Below, piece after piece: positions 11,388 through 22,348 of a stretch of DNA of 64,000 bases (position 1 is the stretch's first letter; every line of letters begins with the position of its first letter). Source of the DNA: Zygnema cylindricum (Eukaryota; Streptophyta; Zygnematophyceae; Zygnematales; Zygnemataceae). Location: NCBI GenBank assembly GCA_037447655.1, contig JBBHKE010000098.1:1-64000 (forward strand). The letters run 5' to 3'. Below the pieces are notes generated by a model, which was not told the DNA's origin, made no database searches, and was given only the letters and a program-made list of their open reading frames with translations. Made by a program: the position numbers and the translations under genes.

Positions 11388-11643
11388 AACTACAGATCAA
11401 AAACATAACCAAAAAACATAAAAAAACAAGTTGAATATTAAAATAAAAAAATATTCAAACTCCCAAACGAGATGAAGCAGTATCGGCCGTTCAAAAAGTA
11501 AGTTGCGACAAGAAAATCAAATTTCTTACGGACTCGAAATCGAATCGTTCTCCTGTAACCGAAACAGCGTCAAAAACAACAGACGCCCAATTCTCCAAAA
11601 TTGATCCAGCAGAAAGCCTACTCAACCGTACACAGTAAATAAT
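11056..11643 (+). repeat. direct repeat of ~240 bp, 351-bp period
   Basis: The copy at 11056-11300 and the copy at 11407-11643 are close matches, both running from CATAAAAAAACAAGTTGAA to the ACTCAACC end. They are separated by a short segment with the AG run. This is either a tandem duplication or two LTR-like ends. Confidence 0.85.
11355..11383 (+). repeat. AG dinucleotide microsatellite
   Basis: An uninterrupted AG run of about 29 bp between the two copies of the 240-bp direct repeat. Confidence 0.95.
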
Positions 11644-12328
11644 AGTTGCGGGCGACCCGGTGCTTTGCCCTTTGGTTGCCAAAGGGCCTTTCGTTTTTGT
11701 ACAGTACACATGTATAATGCAATAGTAATGTATCTTGTCGGTTAGTAATTTCGCGTCGACGACGCTTTCTGCGATTTCCATACGATACACTGTTGTCAGT
11801 ACGGCAAAATGTATCTTTACGGTAGACTGTAGAAGTTACACGACCGGTGAAGTTTGGCCGTCGGATTTGTTACTGCAATTGTCGGTTCGTAACGTGACGG
11901 TTCATCTCCACGTTAAACTCGCATGAACGTTGCTCTTTGGGGTTTCGAAATGTTACACTGCCGGCAGTACGGTAATGTTTTCGCTAACGACCTACTTTGG
12001 AAGTTTGTTGGCCGGTGAGCTCGCCTGTGTGATACAATTGTCGGCTCGTATATTGTCCGTTTGTTAACTCAGTCGGCGGCATATATGATTTATTCACAGC
12101 GTATGATATAATTGTCGGTTACGTTGGAAGGTACACAACTTCAATTGTCGGTTCATAGATTATCCTTCGCGGTACAAAATTGTCCTATTAACGACGTACT
12201 TTCAAAGTTCAACTCCCTCTTTGTAGATTGTCCGTTATGGAACTCAATCGACAGTGCTTTCGGGGGGTTTCGAACGGTTCTTGTTCGTATGCTCAATCAA
12301 CGGCGGTTCTGCCTACAGACACACCGCC

Positions 12329-12338
12329 TATATAAAGG
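12329..12338 (+). promoter_or_regulatory. TATA-like box
   Basis: TATATAAAGG matches a plant core promoter TATA box well. No downstream gene is recognised, so it may belong to a decayed LTR. Confidence 0.3.
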
Positions 12339-12414
12339 ATTCCTAAAAAACAACTAAAGGTCGTTAATTTATTGACAAGGATGTCGCCACTGTAGCTGTC
12401 GTTGAAGAGGGTGA

Positions 12415-12450
12415 GGGAAAGGGAGAGGGAGAGGGAGAGGGAGAGGGAAA
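12415..12450 (+). repeat. GGGAGA hexamer repeat
   Basis: About five copies of GAGGGA in tandem, purine-only on the plus strand. Confidence 0.9.
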
Positions 12451-12509
12451 CAAAGAGAGAAAAAGAGGAAAATGTTTCCCTTCAAGCTAATGCAGAGAGC
12501 TATATTATG

Positions 12510-12710
12510 TGAAAGGATCGAAAATAAACTCTGAGCTCACTAAAAAACACTTATAGCAGCAGAAGCATTCAGATTATAAAACATTAATCAACATTGAAGA
12601 GACATTTCAGAAAGTTCTCACATTAATATAAAACTGAAATTACAATTTCTTCTCTATCTCTTCTATTACTCCATATAATCCTCCAATTCCTCATTGATTG
12701 ATTTAACACA
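12510..12710 (-). repeat. B 3' LTR (left)
   Basis: 201 bp; plus-strand TGAAAGGATCG to TTTAACACA. Near-identical to 14943-15142. Confidence 0.92.
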
Positions 12711-13490
12711 CCGATTTTCTCTTCAATAATCGAACCCACGAAAATCTTGAATAGTCATCAACGATGACCATAATATATCGGTTTCCTCCGAGGCTCTCCG
12801 GCTTAATTTGTCCACATAGATCGACGTGGACAAGCTCCAAAGGATGTTGAGCCCGAAATTTCACATCCTTCGTAGGATGTGGTTTCCGAATTTGTCGTCC
12901 TTGGCTACATCCATCGCAACCATTTACTTTTTCACCGGTAGCAAGATCCAATCCTCTCACACATGCCGTTTTTATCATTCTCCACAAATTCCGTTCAGAT
13001 TTATGACACATCCGATGGTGCCATAACGTTAAATCTCCCTTTAATTCCGAGATATGATTTAGAATGCCTGTGGAAGAAGCATTCTTCCTCGGTCGCCTCC
13101 ATAAAAGTCGACTATGCATCGAATTGGTGACTTCGCCTTCGCCGATTAATTTGCCGTCGGCGCGATATATGCGAATCGCCGAATCACCTCTAGCGACTAC
13201 GCTTCCACCGGCACGCTGAATTTGAGGTACACTTAATAGATTCACTGAACCATCCGGAATGTAAAGAACATTCAATAAACGCGCCTCCGAAATAGTTTCA
13301 TTTCCAAAACGGTCCCACGTAGGTAAATTCAATCGAACGGTACTTACAGTACCAACCGTAACAGTTTGTCCACTTGCGACCGTAATTAGCTTTGGTACGG
13401 TAAGTGAGTGCATGTCGTCAAAAAGTGTAGCGTCCGTACACACGTGGTGAGAAGCTCCCGTGTCAATTATCCACTCCTTTTAGCGTGCGT
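12711..13490 (-). pseudogene. pol: copia protease and N-terminal integrase (B)
   Basis: The protease motif WIIDTGASHHVC is intact at about 13435-13480, in the first residues of the open stretch that runs to 12703. A stop lies just upstream. The pre-integrase zinc region follows (LWHHRMCHKSERNLW, then CDGC), and the first integrase aspartate lies in LVHVDLCGQI. The frame continues to DDYSRFSWVRLLKRK and there runs straight into the LTR. The second catalytic aspartate and the glutamate are lost. Apart from the truncation this is the best-kept copia pol frame in the window. Confidence 0.87.
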
Positions 13491-14906
13491 CATTTGGTTC
13501 ACTTAATGAATCAATAGAGAGGTGGAGACAAGTGAACGTTTGTCCTCGTTCGTCTCCTTCAAATATTCCCAAGTCAATAAAATTTCCATGGTTGCCACCA
13601 TGACCACCGTAGCGTCCACGACCACGACCACTTTCACATCCGCGACCACGTCCTCCAAAACTGCGACAGCCTCTTACTCCTCCATTACCAAATTTAGAGT
13701 AACATTGCTGGCTTGTGTGGCCTAATTTCCCACAATTGAAGCATTCTCTCTCTTTTTTCGGACACGAAGATGAAATATGTCCGGGCCGATTGCAACGGAA
13801 ACATAAAACGTTGCTATTATCATTGTGGACGGATCAAGGTCTTAGATTTTTGCTCCTATCAAACCATTTTCCACGACCTCTCGTACCTCCTCCTTTTCCA
13901 CCCCCTTTTCCACGGAAATAATGCAAATCTGTGAATCCGGGAACGGTCACATTCAAAGATCCAACGCCCAAAGATCCTTTTGAGGAAATGATACGATTAC
14001 TCTCCGCTATCTTCAAATAATTCACAATAAATTCGTAATACTTTGTCCTCCTCCGTGATCACTCTCCCATTGTTAAGAAGTTGCTCCACAATAATATTGA
14101 ATCTCTTCACGGCATCGTCAAAAGATTCATTGGATTTCTATTTGAATTGCATAAAATCGGAGAACACATATTGCCCCTTGTTTTGGATTCCCCTCTCAAA
14201 TTGGGATTCCAACACCTTTCCAACATCCGTGTGCGGTGCTATGCGTGAGGAAATGATCATGCACAGAAACTGAACACGTTTGCATCAACCCGGTGATAGC
14301 CGCAAGATTCTTTCGCCTCCACAAACGACGAGCCTTCGCATCTCCGACCGGCATTTTCTCTTCTCCATTTACGACCTTCCAAAGACCTCTCAAAATCAAT
14401 TGAGCTCGAATATATTTCTTCCACGAAGGGTAATTCGATCCATTGAATACGACGGTCTTTCCGGGCATCTGAAACATTTCGACTCCTCCTTGACTATCTT
14501 CTTCTAAATCGGAATCGTCATCAAGCTTAAGTTTCCCCCTCTTATCTTTCACTTTCTTTGCCTCCCCATCACTATCATCGGAATCATCTCCATCCGGATC
14601 GGGATCCGGATCACCGTGAGTTAATTCATCGAACCTCCTATCCACGGCCGAGAATTTCTCATCAATCCGACGCATGAAATTCTCCAAATACTCTCGCATT
14701 TGATTTTTAGACATCGAGCCACCGACACCTCTATTTTGGTCGAACGAATCCGTGGGGAATGATGACTCAAATGCGGCTCCGGTAAAACTGAACTCTTTCT
14801 CTTCTTTAGGAGGATCCTCGGGAGTCGGCAAATTTTCCCAAAAATTAGAAACGGGGGTAGCTGAAGAGGAGGGAGTGAAAGGGGACTTCTTTTTGTTCCT
14901 TCCCAT
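13491..14906 (-). pseudogene. gag: copia gag with two zinc knuckles (B)
   Basis: The start is the ATG at 14906, 23 bp downstream of the primer-binding site. The first 236 residues are open (to 14196): an N-terminal region, a coiled segment MREYLENFMRRIDEKF, an acidic run rich in DPDPD and DDS, and the gag domain start FNGSNYPSWKKYIRAQL. A frameshift near 14200 is followed by further gag sequence. Two CCHC knuckles are readable at about 13730-13805: CFRCNRPGHISSSC and CFNCGKLGHTSQQC. A glycine-arginine stretch (GRGRGRYGG) follows. The long N-terminal acidic extension before the gag domain is unusual in copia. Confidence 0.83.
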
Positions 14907-14928
14907 ACACTACAATGGAGCTCTACCC

Positions 14929-14940
14929 GCTCCGATACCA
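14929..14940 (-). promoter_or_regulatory. primer-binding site, initiator tRNA-Met 3' end (B)
   Basis: Minus strand TGGTATCGGAGC, two bases after the LTR end. This is the usual plant site TGGTATCAGAGC with one A to G change. The same variant occurs in the chromoviruses H1 and H2. Confidence 0.88.
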
Positions 14941-14942
14941 AA

Positions 14943-15142
14943 TGAAAGGATCGATAATAAACTCTGATCTCACTAACAAACACTTATAGCAGCAGAAGCA
15001 TTCAGATTATAAAACATTAAATCAACATTGAAGAGACATTTCAAAAAATTATCACATTAATATAAAACTGAAATTACAATTTTTTTCTATCTCTTCTATT
15101 ACTCCATATAATCCTCCAATTCCTCATTGATTGATTAACACA
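14943..15142 (-). repeat. B 5' LTR (right)
   Basis: 200 bp, plus-strand TGAAAGGATCG to TTAACACACA, partner of 12510-12710. Confidence 0.92.
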
Positions 15143-15497
15143 CAGTCATGGTGTCCCTTTAAATACAATACCAGCAATGGCGTGACACATGTGAGCGTGC
15201 GCCGCCAAGAAGCCCCCAGAAATGTGCCACCTGTTCTGCAGATTAGACTAGAAAACTCTAATTCTTACTAAGGGCTAAAACATAGCAAAACGACAAACCA
15301 AACGAAAGTACTAGACAAATCTAAATGTACTATCGTACTATATTAGACGTAACACAATTTTAGACGCGAAATGAAACAAAAAATAAATTTTGCGAAACGA
15401 ATAGAACTTTATCGAAACGTACGTATGAGTACTTTCGGCAAATTCTGGAAGGTACGGTACTTCGCGAAATCGAACAGATTCCGCGCGCGTACGATTC
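15143..15497. other. unclassified spacer
   Basis: About 355 bp between the outer end of B and the first recognisable part of the A 5' LTR. No coding signal is seen. The first ~350 bp expected of an A LTR are not found here. Confidence 0.5.
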
Positions 15498-15897
15498 TTT
15501 CAATGAATCGTAACATCAAATTCAACGGACGAGATTCCCGCGGGGGACCACAAGTGACTTAGCGGACTGTACGCACTCAGGTGGTTCGTACCTCAAGACA
15601 ATAGCCAGGTGGACTGAAGTGACGGATGATGACTAAGCAAGATCAACATTACCCGTACGGCTTCTATTTTGTAAATACCTTATCACATTGATTTGTAGTT
15701 TAGCGCAATAAGAAATAGTGTTTCACTATTTAGATTACGGCTAGCAGTAATTAGGTTTTTTGGAAGAACCTTGGTACAGTGACGTACAGTTTCGGTACTT
15801 TGTCATTTTATAGTACAGTACTACAGTGCCAGGTGTTAGTTTCTGATTTGTTAGTTAGCAGTGGACATACTCTAAGTGTATAAAGTTTAGGACTTAG

Positions 15898-16794
15898 GGT
15901 GAACCTCCATCAGACGAAAAATGGGGTTGTTTACCGAAAAAGTTGCATTTTCGTACACATCCAGCTCATTGCCGTACTGTTTTTTTTTTTATTACCAAAA
16001 TGATTATAATCAGCGCGTCAAGATTCTCCAAACTTTTGGGCGATAACATCAACAGTCGATTATGACTTTTTGAAGCAAGAAGTCACGTCGTCTAGTGATT
16101 AATTACTCTCCTCAGGAGGAGAGTAGCCAATCACCAGACGTGTGAAACAATTATGCGTGGAAAGGTGAAGTACAACCCATGCGTCTTCAGACAGGCGGAC
16201 ATCAGATACGACAAAAACCAAAAAAAAGGTTTGTTGAAGAATGTGTCGTGTCGCCTCCACCACCATTCATCGTCAACCGGAATTTGTTGCGCCTGCTGTC
16301 TTCAAAGTTCTGATATGGTTCCGATATTTAAAGTTCCGATATATTTTGCAAGTGAAAAGATTCCAGGGCGTGAAAGACATATGCACAAAAAGCGGCCGCT
16401 TTGATTCACGTCAGAGGCGGACGCAGCAAGGTTTCAAAGTAAAAACATAAAATCGGAGCCATGAATTCAAAAGGACAGCTGGTACATCCATGAAACATGA
16501 ACGTTCAAATGGTTCATCTAATTACGTCTGTACATCCATTTAATTTCGACAGATATATAAAACCGTTGAAACAACGACAAAGCAGCTCGTTGTACGGATA
16601 CTAGTTGAGATATTTCGCTTTTGGAATCTTTGACGACGCTTGCCGTCGGAACAAAAATCTACGTGCATCCAATCGAAGGAAAGCACGTCCACGATTGACT
16701 CCTTGCTGACACAACCTGATGGAGAAGTGAACCAAATTTTACTGGCAGTAAATGTTCCGTACGATTACTGTCAGCGCCTAATGGAGAAGCAGCT
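15898..16794. mobile_element. 897-bp insertion in the A 5' LTR
   Basis: The segment is absent from both copies of the A 3' LTR, where GACTTAG runs straight into CAAATTTG. Here TTAG (15894-15897) precedes and TTAG (16795-16798) follows the insert, consistent with a 4-bp target duplication. The ends form a weak inverted pair (GGTGAACCTCCATCAG at the left; the complements of CTGATGGAGAAGTGAACC near 16718 and CTAATGGAGAAGCAGCT at the right). No transposase is seen. A non-autonomous DNA transposon is the best guess. Confidence 0.5.
16084..16142. repeat. imperfect palindrome within the insertion
   Basis: CACGTCGTCTAGTGATT and its near-complement CAATCACCAGACGTG flank the perfect arms ACTCTCCT / AGGAGAGT around a central C-AGG. 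It could form a 59-nt hairpin or cruciform. Confidence 0.8.
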
Positions 16795-17038
16795 TTAGCA
16801 AAATTGTAATCATCCAGTTTCGGGAATATGGGAAACTAAAAAGCAGTTTTTGGAAAACTTGCAGCTCCTATATCTTATGTTTTACTAAATCAATTGTGCT
16901 GCAATTTTGGGAATTGACACAATGCATGGTGATTTAATTGTATACTGAATTTGGCTGAAATTGGAGCTTTGAGTCTGGTTTTATAGTGTCAGCAAAAGTG
17001 TTGTTTGGTATGATTCTTGTTAGCTTCTGTTAAGAATC

Positions 17039-17935
17039 ATGTCTACTTCTACAACTATTGCTGCAGCTCCACCTGTGCTAGTAGTCATAGAACAACATGT
17101 TATGGGCATGTCTTTAAGAAATACTATCTTTAATCGGTTAAAGTATGCTTATTGGGCGGATATGGTTGAGTCTCACTTTGAGAACGCAGGATTGTTGGAA
17201 ATCCTGGATAGATCACTTGATGAATCAGATCCAACTTAGGCGAAAAAGAATTCGCAAGCTCGTAACACACTGAAACTATGTCTCTCGAAGAACATGGTTA
17301 TGTCAAGAGTCAAGATGAAAAAGGCGATTGATATCAAGAAATCACTCAAAGCATCTTATGAGAAAGCGAACGTTTAAGAGGAACTTCTATTGGCAGGAAG
17401 GATATGGGACTACAAATACTCGGAGGGAACAATGGCCGAGTATTCTGATAATTTTCGAGCTCTTATTGATGCTCATGCTTGTGTTGGTGGTACCTTTTCT
17501 GAGTTTCAGCAAGCAGCTTTGGTCGTTAGAGGTCTACTAAGAAGTATGAAAGATGCATATGTGGCTTTGAAAAAACATGATAAAGCTAGTTGGACTCTTC
17601 CGTTAGCTATCAATATTATTTTAGAGGAAGAAGCTACGTCAAAGGTTTTTAATGGAGAAAATCAAGTAGAGGCATTTGTTACAGATTTTGACAGAAATAG
17701 ACAATTTAAGCAGTCAAGAAATCACTTTAATAAAAATTAGGGTTAGTTTAAACAGTTTAATCAAGGTAAAAAAAGACAGTCATCTACTGCATATTTTTAT
17801 TACTTCAAACGCGGTCATGGATTTAAGTACTGTCCTAAACTGAAAAAGGCAAATGAAAAAAGTTTATATAGCCCAGGTTGGCAGCAAAGTCAATTTAATC
17901 AAGGCTTCTTTGGAAAACACGTTCAAAACAATTTT
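17039..17935 (+). pseudogene. gag: copia gag starting in the LTR (A)
   Basis: The frame from ATG 17039 reads MSTSTTIAAAPPVLVVIEQ inside the LTR, then HVMGMSLR across the primer-binding site, then the gag domain (YAYWADMVESHFENAGLLEI). Stops at 17239 and 17375 break it; the next open part 17390-17740 has AGRIWDYKYSEGTMAEYSDN. The zinc knuckle at about 17790-17840 reads YFYYFKRGHGFKYC: both first cysteines are changed to tyrosine, so it could not bind zinc. Element I encodes the same gag family. Confidence 0.83.
17098..17110 (+). promoter_or_regulatory. primer-binding site, initiator tRNA-Met anticodon arm (A)
   Basis: TGTTATGGGCATG follows the LTR end AACAACA directly. It resembles GGTTATGGGCC(C), complement of the initiator tRNA-Met anticodon loop and stem, with a mutated first base. 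It is in frame with gag and encodes VMGM. Confidence 0.7.
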
Positions 17936-19237
17936 ATGTTTTCTTCATCCGCTACTGAGGAGGATGAGTCATTTAGCTTCAATAAGCAGGATGAATCAGA
18001 CCTATTTGATATAGATGCAGCAATGGAGGGCTTAAAGGATGCCGGATGGATCATGGACACCAAGGCATTGGCCCACAGGTGCTGGAACAATGCAATTTTT
18101 ATAAGTCTGAAAACAACACCTGCAAGAAATATATACTATGCATGTGGTATAAGTGTTTAAACAAATGCTCAGGGTGATGTTCATTTGCTAGTAGATGTAG
18201 GGGGGAAGTCAATTGAGAGAACACTTCATAATGTTTTGTATGTCTCATACTTCAACAAGAATCTATTTTCTACCTCACTTGTTGCAAGCAAAGGATTTGA
18301 AGTCACTCTTAAAGGGTGTAAGCGGGTTGTTAGCAAGCTAAAAAAGATAACGATCACAAGAACTAGAGATCAAAGCAAAATGTACCCCATGGATACGGCT
18401 AAAACTAAGGAAAATGATGTTCTCTACTCGAGTGTTATGTCTGAAAATGAGTTATGGGATAAGAGGCTAGGACATGCTAATTATGATAGTTTGAAAAAGA
18501 TGGTACATGTTGGCAAAGTAGAAGGTGTTTCTCTTTCTGATCAACCAGTTAGGATTTATGATGGCTGCTCATTGGGTTAAATTTACACTTTACCATTTCT
18601 TGAAAAATCGTAACATTGGTCAGGAAGAGTTTTGCAGCTCATACATTTTGATGTTTTAGGCCTTGCTCAGGTGTCATCGGCAGGAGGAGTTCACTTTATG
18701 GTCACCTTTACAGGCGATTTCTTAAGGTTTACAAAAGTGTATTTTATGAAGGAGAAAAGTGAAGTGTTTGGACCCTTTAAACACTACAAAATTTGGGCGG
18801 AAAAATTACATGGAGTTCCGATTTTAGAACTCAGATCGGACAACGGAGGGGAGTATATGTCGACATAATTTAAACATTTTCTTGTGGATGAGGGTATTAA
18901 TCAGCAGTTGACAGTTCCATTTACGCCTCAACAGAATGGTCTCTTGGAAAGGTTAAAAAAAACAGTTACAAAAAGTGCTAGATCCATGCTTGCAGACAAA
19001 AATGTTTGTGCACTTTATATTAAGAATATGATTGCTTCTAAATCAGTTAGTACTACACCATTTGACTCGTGGACAGGAAGGAAACCTCATGTCAATCATT
19101 TTAAAGTAATTGGTAGTAAATGTATTTTTCTTAACACATCGCAAAACACCTGGAAAATGGAACCAAAAGGCTTGCCGGGTATTCTCATAGGATATCATGA
19201 TAACTCCAAGGGTTATACACTGTATGTATTTGAATGA
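17936..19237 (+). pseudogene. pol: copia protease and integrase (A)
   Basis: Protease: GWIMDTKALAHRC at about 18045-18085, in which the DTGAS motif has become DTKAL, so it is inactive. Pre-integrase: 18185-18580 with ELWDKRLGHANYDSLKKMVH and a final YDGCSLG before a stop. Integrase core: LIHFDVLGLA at 18635 (first aspartate), ELRSDNGGEYMS at 18830 (second aspartate), and QQNGLLERLKKTV at 18930 (catalytic glutamate). The C-terminal part has RKPHVNHFKVIGSKC and GILIGYHDNSKGYTLY. Three stops separate the pieces, but the catalytic triad is still visible. Confidence 0.87.
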
Positions 19238-20420
19238 CAAAAAGAAGTTCTGTCAAGGAAGATCATAATAAAAGATGAAGGAGAATCAGCTGATTATTTC
19301 AAAATGGCAGCTGAACTGGTGGAAGAAAAAGTGCAGGATTATGTCATCTTTGACACTAAGAAGACCATTTACTTTCAAGTTTCTCAAAAGCCCATTAAAG
19401 AGACGATTTCACCTGTCTCTCAAATCCCTCTTCCGGCTCAGACGGAGCCAACTGCACCACTCTCGGAGGACACAAATCCAGCTCCGCGACAGACAAGGAA
19501 TGCCAAACATCCATTGATCTCAGCCTCATAATTTTTGGGGGAAGGAGATTAAGCAATCATCTGCAATATGGATCTCACTTTTCAATCTGGATCCCACTTT
19601 GCATTCTCTACAGCCTCAAAGGAACCTCTCACCATTCAGGAGACCTTCTCATAACCGAAAAGAACTCACAGGATCGAGGCAAAAAATGACGAAATGAAAT
19701 CTATTATATAGGCTCAAACGTGGGAGTTAGTAGATCTACCTCCGAACAAAAAAAAAGCCATCGGCACTAAAAGGGTATTCAAGGTAAAACTGAACCCTGA
19801 TGGCACCATTTAAAGGTATAAGGCCACACTTGTGGCCAAGGGTTACAGTCAAAAAGAATGGATTGATTTTGATGAGACTTAGAATTTTGCCATGTCTAGC
19901 TGCAATTGAAAATATGGAAATCCATCAAATTAACGTCAAGGCAGCCTTTTTGCATAGAAAGTTAGAAGAAACCACATATATGCAGCAATCACACATGTAT
20001 GAAGAAAAATGAAAGAAGAAGTTTGTGTGCAAACTGTTAAAATCCTTGTATAGGGTGAAACAGACCCTTAGACAATGGAACCTAAAGCTAGATGAGTTTC
20101 TGACTAGACTATGTTTTAAAAGGATTAGTTCGGATCATTTTGTGTATGTACTACAAGGGGAGGATGGATTACTTTATATTGATGTATATGTAGATGATCT
20201 ACTACTTATTAGCTGAAAGAAACCGCATTAAGGCAGCTTTGAAATCAAGATTTGAGATGAAGGACCTCGGTGAAGCCAAGTAAATCTTAGGAATACAAGT
20301 AAAGAGAGATAGGAACAATAAAGTAATCATGCTGACTCAAAAAGAAGCTATAGGAAACATGCTTGAAAAGTTTGAATTGAAGGAAGTCAGATGGTGTGTA
20401 ACTCCCACGGAAATATAGAT
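19238..20420 (+). pseudogene. pol: integrase-RT linker and RT (A)
   Basis: The linker at 19300-19530 is rich in proline and serine. RT starts near 19690 with NDEMKSII and QTWELVDLPPNKKK, followed by RYKATLVAKGYSQKEWIDFDET. At about 20180-20215 the catalytic motif is intact in the frame IDVYVDDLLLIS. RT end motifs (FEMKDLGEAK, LTQKEAIGN) follow at 20245-20360 in shifted frames. At least ten stops or frameshifts disrupt it. Confidence 0.85.
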
Positions 20421-21249
20421 AGAAATTGGAGGGAGATGACTCAGATTCTATACTTTTAGTAAGTGAGAGTATAGGGTCAAGGGAGGAGAAATTTATGGCC
20501 TCTAAACCATACAGGCAGGTAGTTGGCTGTCTGATTATTTTATGAACTGCACGAGGCCTGACATTGCAGCTGCTATTACTTGCAGAATCCGAAAAAGTCT
20601 GATTGGGAAGCTGCAAAGAGGGTTTTGAGGTACTTGGCGGATGTTGTTAAGGTTCTAAGTAGAAGCCTGCAATATCCGAAAAAGTCAAATTGGGAAGTTC
20701 CAAAGAGGGTTTTGAGGTACTTGGCAGGGACTCAAAACCTCAAACTTGTTCTTGGAGGAGGAGAGGTGAAACTACAAACTTGGAGCGATGCCATCTATGA
20801 GGACATGCCTAGCATAAAGTCTACGGCTGCTTTTGTCTTGCAGATTGGAAAGGGGACCTGCTGCTAGAGCAGCAAGCTTCAGAAGATCACAGCTCAGGCA
20901 ACAACGGAATCAGAATTTATGGTAGCAATCTCTGCCCTCAAAGAACTCCTATGGGTAAAAGCACTTCTACAAGAACTCGGTTACATGCAAACTGGACCCC
21001 TAGTCATCTAGTATGACAATCAGGCAGCTATAGCAATTGCTTCCAATCTCAGTCATCATTTTAAAATTAAACACATGGATATTAGGCTGCATTTTCTCCT
21101 GGAAAAGGTGCTTGCCAAAGTCATTAAAATGTGTTATTTGGCTGATGAAATGATGGTTGTACACATTTTAACCAAAGCTCTCTCTGCACCAAAATTACAG
21201 TTTTGCAAAGGTGTTATTGGGCTAAGTGACTAGTTGAGTCTAAAGCTTT
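20421..21249 (+). pseudogene. pol: RNase H domain with 87-bp in-frame duplication (A)
   Basis: Copia RNase H removes RNA from the hybrid. The segment PKKSDWEAAKRVLRYL at 20590-20640 is repeated at 20677-20725 as PKKSNWEVPKRVLRYLAGT because of an 87-bp tandem duplication (20581-20667, 20668-20754). LKLVLGGGEVKLQTWSDA follows, then broken frames with EFMVAISALKELLW, and the end HMDIRLHFLLEKV near 21080. The last 280 bp are repeated at 29723 as the start of duplication unit 2. Confidence 0.85.
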
Positions 21250-21256
21250 AGGGGAG
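21250..21256 (+). promoter_or_regulatory. polypurine tract (A)
   Basis: AGGGGAG immediately before the 3' LTR start TGTTGAATTTAAAGC; the plus-strand primer site. Confidence 0.85.
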
Positions 21257-22348
21257 TGTTGAATTTAAAGCTTTGTCCTCAGTAGATAGGGCTGTGAGGA
21301 AAACATTAGGACTTAGAATATTTTTGTCTAAGTCAAAGTGTAATACTTACCTTTATTAGTGTTACAATAGCATGAAGGGCAATAGAGTGTATTGTACTTC
21401 TAGAGGGACACGCGTCGCCATTTGAGACCTTTGCAGATATTGCGGAAAGGCGCCGACGTTTACCTACACGCGTTGACCATCGGACTAGCAGACTCTTTGG
21501 ATCGGACAGACGGAGTTCAAAGCAAACATCTGGGAGAAACGTTCCGTACAGAACTATACATATCATTGATACGAATTAAAGTCAACGGACGAGATTCCAG
21601 CGGGGACCACAAGCGACTAAGCGGATTGTACGCACTGAGGTGGTCCGTACCTCAAGACAATAGCTAGGTGGACTGACGTGACTGATGATGACTGAGCAAG
21701 GTGAACATTAATCATACAGCTTCTATTTTGTAAATACCTGATCACATTGATTTGTAGTTTAGCGCAATAAAAAATAGTGTTTCACTATTTAGATTACGAC
21801 TAGCAGTAATTAGGTTTTTTGGAAGTACCTTGGTACAGTGAAGTACAGTTTTGGTTCCTTGTAATTTTATAGTACGGTATTACAGTTCCAGGTGTTAGTT
21901 TCTTCTTTGTTAGTTAGCAGTAGACATACTCTGAGTGTATAAAGTTTAGGACTTAGCAAATTTGTAATCATCCAATTTTGGGAATATGGGAAACTAAATT
22001 GCAATTTTAGTGAAACTTGCTGCTCCTATATCTTATGGTTTATTGGATCAATTGTGCTGCAATTTCGGGAATTGGCAATGTGCACAATGATTTAATTGTA
22101 TATTGAATTTGGCTATAATTGGAGCTATGAGTCTGGTTTTACATTGTCGGCAAAAGTGTTATTTGGTAGGATTATTGTTAGCTTCTGTTAAGAATCATGT
22201 CTACTTTACAACTACTACTGAACCTCCAGCATCATGTCTACTTTACAACTAGTACTGAACCTCCACCTGCTGCAGCACCTGTGCCTCTAGCAGTACCTGT
22301 TCCTCCAACACCTGTGCCACTTCCTGTGCCACTAGTCATAGAACAACA
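21257..22348 (+). repeat. A 3' LTR, unit 1
   Basis: 1092 bp from TGTTGAATTTAAAGC to GAACAACA. A 37-bp tandem duplication (22194-22230 and 22231-22267) lies in the part that encodes the gag N-terminus, and the LTR end encodes a proline-valine repeat (PVPLAVPVPPTPVPLPVP). It is followed by GTGCT, the presumed target duplication, whose left partner is lost. Confidence 0.9.

Larger units (their letters stand above)
10311..12509. other. unclassified intergenic sequence
   Basis: No coding domain was recognised on either strand. The stretch contains a ~240-bp direct repeat (11056-11300 and 11407-11643), purine-rich tracts near 10960-11050, a long AG run, and a 700-bp part (11640-12360) in which variants of TTGTCGGTTCGTA recur several times. 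A TATA-like box lies at 12329. It may be the remains of LTRs or DNA transposons. Confidence 0.5.
12510..15142 (-). mobile_element. Ty1/copia element B, two short LTRs, pol deleted
   Basis: Read right to left: 5' LTR 14943-15142, primer-binding site 14929-14940, gag 13491-14906, protease and first third of integrase 12711-13490, then directly the 3' LTR 12510-12710. The integrase core, RT and RNase H are absent, and no polypurine tract is seen at the junction. Because the LTR boundary is sharp at 12710/12711 the deletion ends exactly at, or was repaired into, the LTR. No matching target duplication was found (TTATG left, CAGTC or GTCAT right). The LTRs are ~95% alike by eye. Confidence 0.88.
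15498..17097 (+). repeat. A 5' LTR, truncated and interrupted
   Basis: Homologous to 21580-22348 in two blocks, 15498-15897 and 16795-17097, separated by an insertion. It ends GAACAACA at 17097, next to the primer-binding site. The ATG of gag (17039) is in its last 59 bp. Confidence 0.85.
15498..22348 (+). mobile_element. Ty1/copia element A
   Basis: Plus-strand element in the order partial 5' LTR (15498-17097), gag, protease, integrase, RT, RNase H, polypurine tract, 3' LTR (21257-22348). All domains are present but broken by many stops. The 5' LTR lacks its first ~350 bp and holds an 897-bp insertion. The 3' end from 20977 is the start of tandem duplication unit 1, so a second copy of its 3' LTR lies at 30003-31119. 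Gag starts inside the LTR. Confidence 0.9.

Noticed and set aside
12510-15142. Target-site duplication for element B
   Set aside because: Left flank TTATG and right flanks CAGTC or GTCAT do not match under any reasonable LTR boundary.
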